DNA from: Paenibacillus oenotherae
GTDB taxonomy: Bacteria > Bacillota > Bacilli > Paenibacillales > Paenibacillaceae
Direction of reading: 5' to 3'
NCBI RefSeq assembly: GCF_019443105.1
Contig: NZ_JAHZIJ010000006.1
Span: 211,329-275,328 of the forward strand
DNA: 64,000 nucleotides
Part shown: positions 60,962 to 64,000 of the stretch, in pieces
How the letters are laid out: the number at the start of each line of letters is the position of its first letter
Numbering within the stretch: position 1 is the stretch's first letter
The notes under the pieces: model-generated
Databases searched by the model: none
Told to the model about the DNA's origin: nothing
The model's input: only the letters and a program-made list of their open reading frames with translations
Program-made: the position numbers and the translations under genes

Positions 60962-61642
60962 TTACTCCCCTCTGGCATTGATGATTGCGTGCAGCTCGCG
61001 CATCGGTCGGAGCAGATTTTGCTTCATTACGGATGCGGCAGCTTCATCATATCCCTGCTCCAATGCTTTAATGATCGCAGCATGCTCTTCAACTGATGCT
61101 GCGGTTGCTGAGACGGGCTGAGCCAAGAATACATACTTGAATCTTCTTATATGGATTTGCAGCGATGCGCTGAAGGCAGCCACATAAGAGTTGCCAGACA
61201 CTTCAACGATGAGATTGTGGAGCTGTTCATCTATCTCCATCGCAAGGTAGGGCTGTCCATTCTCAATCGCTGCGGCAAACTCGGCATTGAGCCCTCTTAG
61301 CTGCTCGACCTCCTCCGGACGAATAAGCGAAGCAGCAGTCTCGGCAGCTAATGCGTGAAGCGCTGCAAGTGTCGTATACATTTTGAGGATGTCATCTTTT
61401 TCAATGGTTTGCACCCTTGTATCTCTTCCCGGATGCATTTCCACCAGCCCTTGTACCTCAAGCAGCTGCAAAGCCTCCCTGACGGGTGTTCTGGAGACTC
61501 CAAGCGCCTCCGCCAGCTCAGCATCAACCAGCTTCTCGCCAGGCTGCAATGTTCCGTCAATAATCCACCTCTGGATTTGTGACAATGCTCGTTCTTTGGC
61601 AGACACTCTCGCCGGTGTCGAATAACTTGTTGGGATTGGCAT
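60962..61642 (-). CDS. GntR-family regulator with FCD domain
   Basis: 226 residues from ATG 61642 (AAAGGAG is 8 bases upstream); the frame is open 11 codons further but those overlap the operator and ribosome binding site. GntR winged helix ([25 protein letters not shown], about 30-55), then an all-helical FCD ligand-binding domain (about 80-215) with the metal-binding Asp/His pattern in [18 protein letters not shown] and [11 protein letters not shown]. It reads into ilvD, so it probably controls a transcript that includes ilvD and itself. Confidence 0.93.
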   Translation of the reverse strand: MPIPTSYSTPARVSAKERALSQIQRWIIDGTLQPGEKLVDAELAEALGVSRTPVREALQLLEVQGLVEMHPGRDTRVQTIEKDDILKMYTTLAALHALAAETAASLIRPEEVEQLRGLNAEFAAAIENGQPYLAMEIDEQLHNLIVEVSGNSYVAAFSASLQIHIRRFKYVFLAQPVSATAASVEEHAAIIKALEQGYDEAAASVMKQNLLRPMRELHAIINARGE

Positions 61643-61656
61643 TCCAATCACTCCTT

Positions 61657-61678
61657 TGTATGCAATATATCGCATACA
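61657..61678. promoter_or_regulatory. Operator of the GntR-ilvD operon
   Basis: TGTATGC and GCATACA form a perfect 7-bp dyad with an 8-bp centre that contains the -10 hexamer (61664-61669). Binding would block RNA polymerase. It lies immediately upstream of the ribosome binding site of the GntR gene, as expected for autorepression. Confidence 0.7.
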
Positions 61679-61692
61679 TATATTTTAATCAA
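61664..61692 (-). promoter_or_regulatory. Sigma-A promoter of the GntR-ilvD operon
   Basis: On the minus strand TTGATT (61687-61692) and TATATT (61664-61669) are 17 bp apart. Confidence 0.65.
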
Positions 61693-61720
61693 GTAAAAAT
61701 GTTTCTAAACGCTGCTTTCG

Positions 61721-61760
61721 AAAAAAAAGGCGATCCAGCGAATTACTCGCGGACGCCTTT
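61721..61760 (-). terminator. Terminator of the ArsR-type regulator gene
   Basis: On the minus strand AGGCGTCCGCGAG pairs with CGCTGGATCGCCT, with the stop codon in the stem, followed by eight T. Confidence 0.8.
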
Positions 61761-62102
61761 CTCGTTATATGGCTCATTCCGAATCACTTCCAGCAATGAA
61801 ATGGCATCTACAAGGTGATTATCAAAGATGCGCTTTGCAACTGCCAGCAGTTCTTTAATGAGCGGGTCCCGCAAGGAGTAAATGACCGATGTTCCTTCTT
61901 TCAGCCCATAGACTATATTTTTATTGCGCAATATGGACAATTGCTGCGATACGGCGGAGCCTTCCGAACCCAGTATTTGTTGCAGTTCATTTACATTTTT
62001 ATCGCCCTCCCCGAGAACTTCAAGGATTCGTATTCTCATCGGATGAGCTAATGCTTTAAAGAAATCGGCTTTAAATTGTTGAATGCCCGCATTATGATTC
62101 AT
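61743..62102 (-). CDS. ArsR/SmtB-family transcriptional regulator
   Basis: 119 residues. Winged helix with FFKALAHPMRIRILEVLGEG and SEGSAVSQQLSILRNKNIVYG, followed by YSLRDPLIKELLAVAKRIFDNH. No CxC metal motif is present at the alpha-3 position, so the signal is not an ArsR-type thiol metal site; the family includes redox and sulfur sensors. It is divergent from a Cys-rich protein gene with a shared 185-bp region that holds TGAATAT-type dyads. Confidence 0.9.
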   Translation of the reverse strand: MNHNAGIQQFKADFFKALAHPMRIRILEVLGEGDKNVNELQQILGSEGSAVSQQLSILRNKNIVYGLKEGTSVIYSLRDPLIKELLAVAKRIFDNHLVDAISLLEVIRNEPYNEKGVRE

Positions 62103-62237
62103 GGCGTATGCTCCCTTGGGTAAACTACTGAATATATGAATATAATAGCATACTTAAATATTAGCATTGTGCAAAAGATACCCGCTTGAGTCGGTTTGTC
62201 ATTCTATTATAACTTCAGTATAATAATTTATATATAT

Positions 62238-62257
62238 TCAAATATCTGAATATTTGA
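62238..62257. promoter_or_regulatory. Probable operator upstream of the Cys-rich gene
   Basis: TCAAATATCTGAATATTTGA has an 8-bp perfect dyad with a 4-bp centre, the usual form of ArsR-family operators. A related TGAATATATGAATATA lies at about 62128-62143 nearer the regulator, so one regulator may control both directions. Confidence 0.6.
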
Positions 62258-62287
62258 TTCTTATTATTAAACAAGGAGTGAGTGCGA

Positions 62288-62926
62288 ATGTCAAGCATCA
62301 TGGAAAGCAATCCATCCAACCCCAATTCGCAAGGCTCCAACGCAACCTCCTCAGAGCTGCACCAAATCAGCAGACTATCCGTCATTGATCTCGGCATTCG
62401 TGCTCTGCAGGATGCAGGCTCCGAGCATATATGTAAAGTCTGTATTGCCAATGGCGGCTCCTGCTGCAATGGCTGCCGGCATCTTGTGAGAGGTCTCGGA
62501 TGCCAGCTTCGCAACACAAGCTGTACGGCATGGTTATGCGGGTTTCTTAAATACCTGTTGTATGAAACCGGCCATCTGCAGGAATGGAATTATTTCTGGG
62601 AACAAGTGCCTGGACAGGATTATCGCGAGGATTTCACACCAGAGGTTGTCTTCGTGGACAATAGACTGTCTATCCCGAGCATCAGGGAGCTTAGTGAAGC
62701 GCTTGCCGCCGATCTCGAAGAGCTCGCTCGTGCGCATATAGCAATCGGGTTCATCATCACACTAAGAGAGAAGATTGATAAAAACATCGATCGTCTGGAC
62801 ACATGCAGGCACGATGTCAAGAAGCAAGCTAGAATAAAACGAAACATCAAAATTTTATCAAGTCCTTTTCAACGCTTTCACAAGGCACTCAGGGAGTACC
62901 AGCTGCATGGTTCACCCTCCTTGTGA
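62288..62926 (+). CDS. Cys-rich hypothetical protein divergent from ArsR-type regulator
   Basis: 212 residues from ATG 62288 (AAGGAG is 9 bases upstream; a GTG two codons earlier is too close). The N-terminal half has eight cysteines in about 45 residues (HICKVCIANGGSCCNGCRHL, then GCQLRNTSCTAWLCG), a pattern suited to Zn or Fe-S binding. The C-terminal half is helical and basic (RHDVKKQARIKRNIKIL). Function unknown. Its divergent ArsR-type regulator and dyad operator suggest induction by metal, redox or sulfur stress. Confidence 0.65.
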   Translation: MSSIMESNPSNPNSQGSNATSSELHQISRLSVIDLGIRALQDAGSEHICKVCIANGGSCCNGCRHLVRGLGCQLRNTSCTAWLCGFLKYLLYETGHLQEWNYFWEQVPGQDYREDFTPEVVFVDNRLSIPSIRELSEALAADLEELARAHIAIGFIITLREKIDKNIDRLDTCRHDVKKQARIKRNIKILSSPFQRFHKALREYQLHGSPSL

Positions 62927-63392
62927 ACAGCCGCAACCCACTCCGCCATTACATTTGCATAACAAAGGGGTTGTCCAGAAAGCCCTTTTTGGAAAGCTCA
63001 GCTCCTGCTTTAAGAAGTTGATTGATGTGGAATGCCTGCAAACATGGGACCGCCCATGTACTCCTCGCTAGAGGACGACAAGCGAGTTGTGGGCTAGACA
63101 AAACATGCGAAACGGCAGTTTTTTTCGCATTTCTGACCCCCTGAAGGTGAAATGCCTGCCAGCGTGCAGGTATTTCACCCTCGTTTCCCCTTATCGACCG
63201 ATTTCCCCAAAAATTCATGCATGATCGCAGGAATTTCAACATTATGGCGTCTTGTAACCGAAATTCATGCACATTCGCAGGCTTCTTCGTCACTCTTGCC
63301 TTCAAAACACTTAGAGAAGGGGCTGCCAGAAAGTATGTTTGATGATTTCAGAGTAGATTTATCAAGAATCTCCCCGCCGTCTGCAAAAATTT
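62927..63392. other. Intergenic region occupied by composite repeat copy 2
   Basis: 466 bp without a supported gene. Copy 2 of the composite repeat (62968-63360) fills it. The short frames inside are not conserved with those of copy 1 beyond what the DNA similarity explains. Confidence 0.7.
62968..63360 (+). repeat. Composite dispersed repeat, copy 2
   Basis: On the plus strand it starts with TTGTCCAGAAAGCCC and ends with CTGCCAGAAAGTATG...GATGATTTCAG. Between them are GATGTGGAATGCCTGC, AAACATGCGAAACGGCA and the three hairpins ATGCCTGCCAGCGTGCAGGT, TTCATGCATGATCGCAGG and TTCATGCACATTCGCAGG (about 63149-63285). Matches copy 1 (4370-5040) over its whole length apart from the tandem-repeat expansion. 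Confidence 0.7.
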
Positions 63393-63809
63393 TCAACTAA
63401 ATATCGTTAATTGCTTGCCATCATAATGGGCGCGGCCAATACCCAGTAACTGTTGCTCAATCGGTTCTTCGTCCAAATCATATACATAGACAATCTGCTG
63501 ATTGGAATTTCCTAACCATTTGTATGTGAGAAGGAAATGTTTATCGAAAGCAAGTATCTTCTCGCCTGAAGATAAAATCACCAAAAATTGATTTGTACTC
63601 AAATCCAATACAGCGTATTTTTCATAATCAAGTGATTCAAGTGTTTCGATCGAATAAAGTTTCCCATCTATATAAACAGGATTGCTCAGGATCGATTCAT
63701 GCTCAAATAGTATTTTTTCACCCGAATGAATGTCATATTCTACGCGTTTTGTTCTGTTTTGTTCAAAGTCTGATGACGTACAATAGTTTGTGTACCAAGA
63801 TTTGGCCCC
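63393..63809 (-). pseudogene. C-terminal part of a gene truncated by an insertion
   Basis: An open minus-strand frame of 139 codons runs from just after a TAA (63810-63812) to the stop at 63393. The protein looks genuine throughout (YTNYCTSSDFEQNRTKRVEY, SIETLESLDYEKYAVLDLS, YKWLGNSNQQIVYVYDLDEE), with repeated short strands like a beta-propeller. There is no ATG with a ribosome binding site near the left part, and sequence typical of an IS end begins at about 63812. It is best read as the surviving C-terminus of a larger secreted or soluble protein. Confidence 0.6.
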
Positions 63810-63811
63810 TT

Positions 63812-64000
63812 AACAGGGAACAAAAAAGTAGAGTATCCTCGGGGTTACCACGCACCAAGAAGGGACTCTACTCCATGACTATAATAGCAGAAAACCAGCT
63901 CACAAACCTATTTGAAAATCTTGTCACTCAGTTTGTAAAAGAAAACCTGGAATCCATTATGAAGGCGGAGATCAAACACTTCATGGAGGATGAAACGAAC
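63812..64000 (+). mobile_element. 5' end of an IS256-family insertion sequence
   Basis: From about 63812 the sequence changes from the truncated gene to an untranslated leader with inverted AGTAGAGT (63828) and ACTCTACT (63864), then a transposase start at 63875. The element continues past the window edge, so its exact end and its target duplication cannot be fixed here. Confidence 0.6.
63875..64000 (+). CDS. IS256-family transposase, N-terminal fragment
   Basis: 42 residues from ATG 63875 to the edge of the window: TIIAENQLTNLFENLVTQFV, then KENLESIMKAEIKHFMEDE, the usual N-terminus of a group of IS256-type (mutator) transposases. The DDE catalytic residues lie beyond the edge. A purine-rich AAGAAGGGA precedes the start. 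Confidence 0.8.
   Translation, partial: MTIIAENQLTNLFENLVTQFVKENLESIMKAEIKHFMEDETN

Overview
The window looks like a chromosomal segment of a Paenibacillus-type Firmicute (family Paenibacillaceae). The support is strong AGGAGG-type ribosome binding sites with TTG and GTG starts, sigma-A promoters, rho-independent terminators, YhaI-, Cdd1-, DUF2203- and LiaF-like small proteins, an Mrp antiporter operon, and abundant dispersed non-coding repeats. Genus is inferred from gene content only. No rRNA, tRNA or CRISPR was seen.

Layout. 1-416: start of a methyltransferase gene cut by the window edge. 786-2861: arsenic resistance operon arsR-arsB-arsC. 3064-4334: AraC regulator and a small membrane protein. 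4370-5040: first copy of a composite dispersed repeat. 5065-14613: two very large minus-strand genes, a TPR protein with a TcA-like C-terminal half followed by an SpvB/TcB/RHS fusion; together they look like a compact, non-canonical Tc (ABC) toxin or delivery complex, and are the most interesting coding system here. 14825-26719: housekeeping and accessory genes (alkyltransferase-like protein, EamA exporter with divergent MocR regulator, glutamate racemase, reductase, WYL regulator, HhH protein, acetyltransferase, HAD phosphatase, ferritin-like protein, a sugar isomerase broken by an in-frame stop, AraC regulator). 26753-30113: CAP protein, a long non-coding region with about 300-bp tandem repeats, a LiaF-like membrane protein and an AhpD-like protein. 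30299-36089: mrp Na+/H+ antiporter operon with mrpA and mrpB fused. 36597-39119: a 53-residue small ORF and metE, preceded by a cobalamin riboswitch with its terminator. 39659-44433: DUF2203 protein and a two-component system / BcrAB-type ABC transporter / UppP cluster that fits bacitracin or lipid-II-antibiotic resistance. 44774-46255: secreted RCC1-like protein with a copper-amine-oxidase-N domain.

46581-59043 holds five head-to-tail paralogous genes for secreted subtilisin-like (S8) proteases, each carrying an FN3 domain and two or three CBM25-type starch-binding modules, with signs of gene conversion between copies. 59268-61642 is a GntR-ilvD operon with an operator over its promoter. 61743-62926 is an ArsR-type repressor divergent from a Cys-rich protein. 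The window ends with another copy of the composite repeat, a gene truncated by an insertion, and the 5' end of an IS256-family transposase.

Non-coding highlights are the composite repeat (three copies), blocks of CCTGC/GCAGG hairpins, and a conserved element at 21121 and 44632 whose 13-bp stem differs at six positions with every change compensated. Homology statements rest on recognised motifs; no database search was run.
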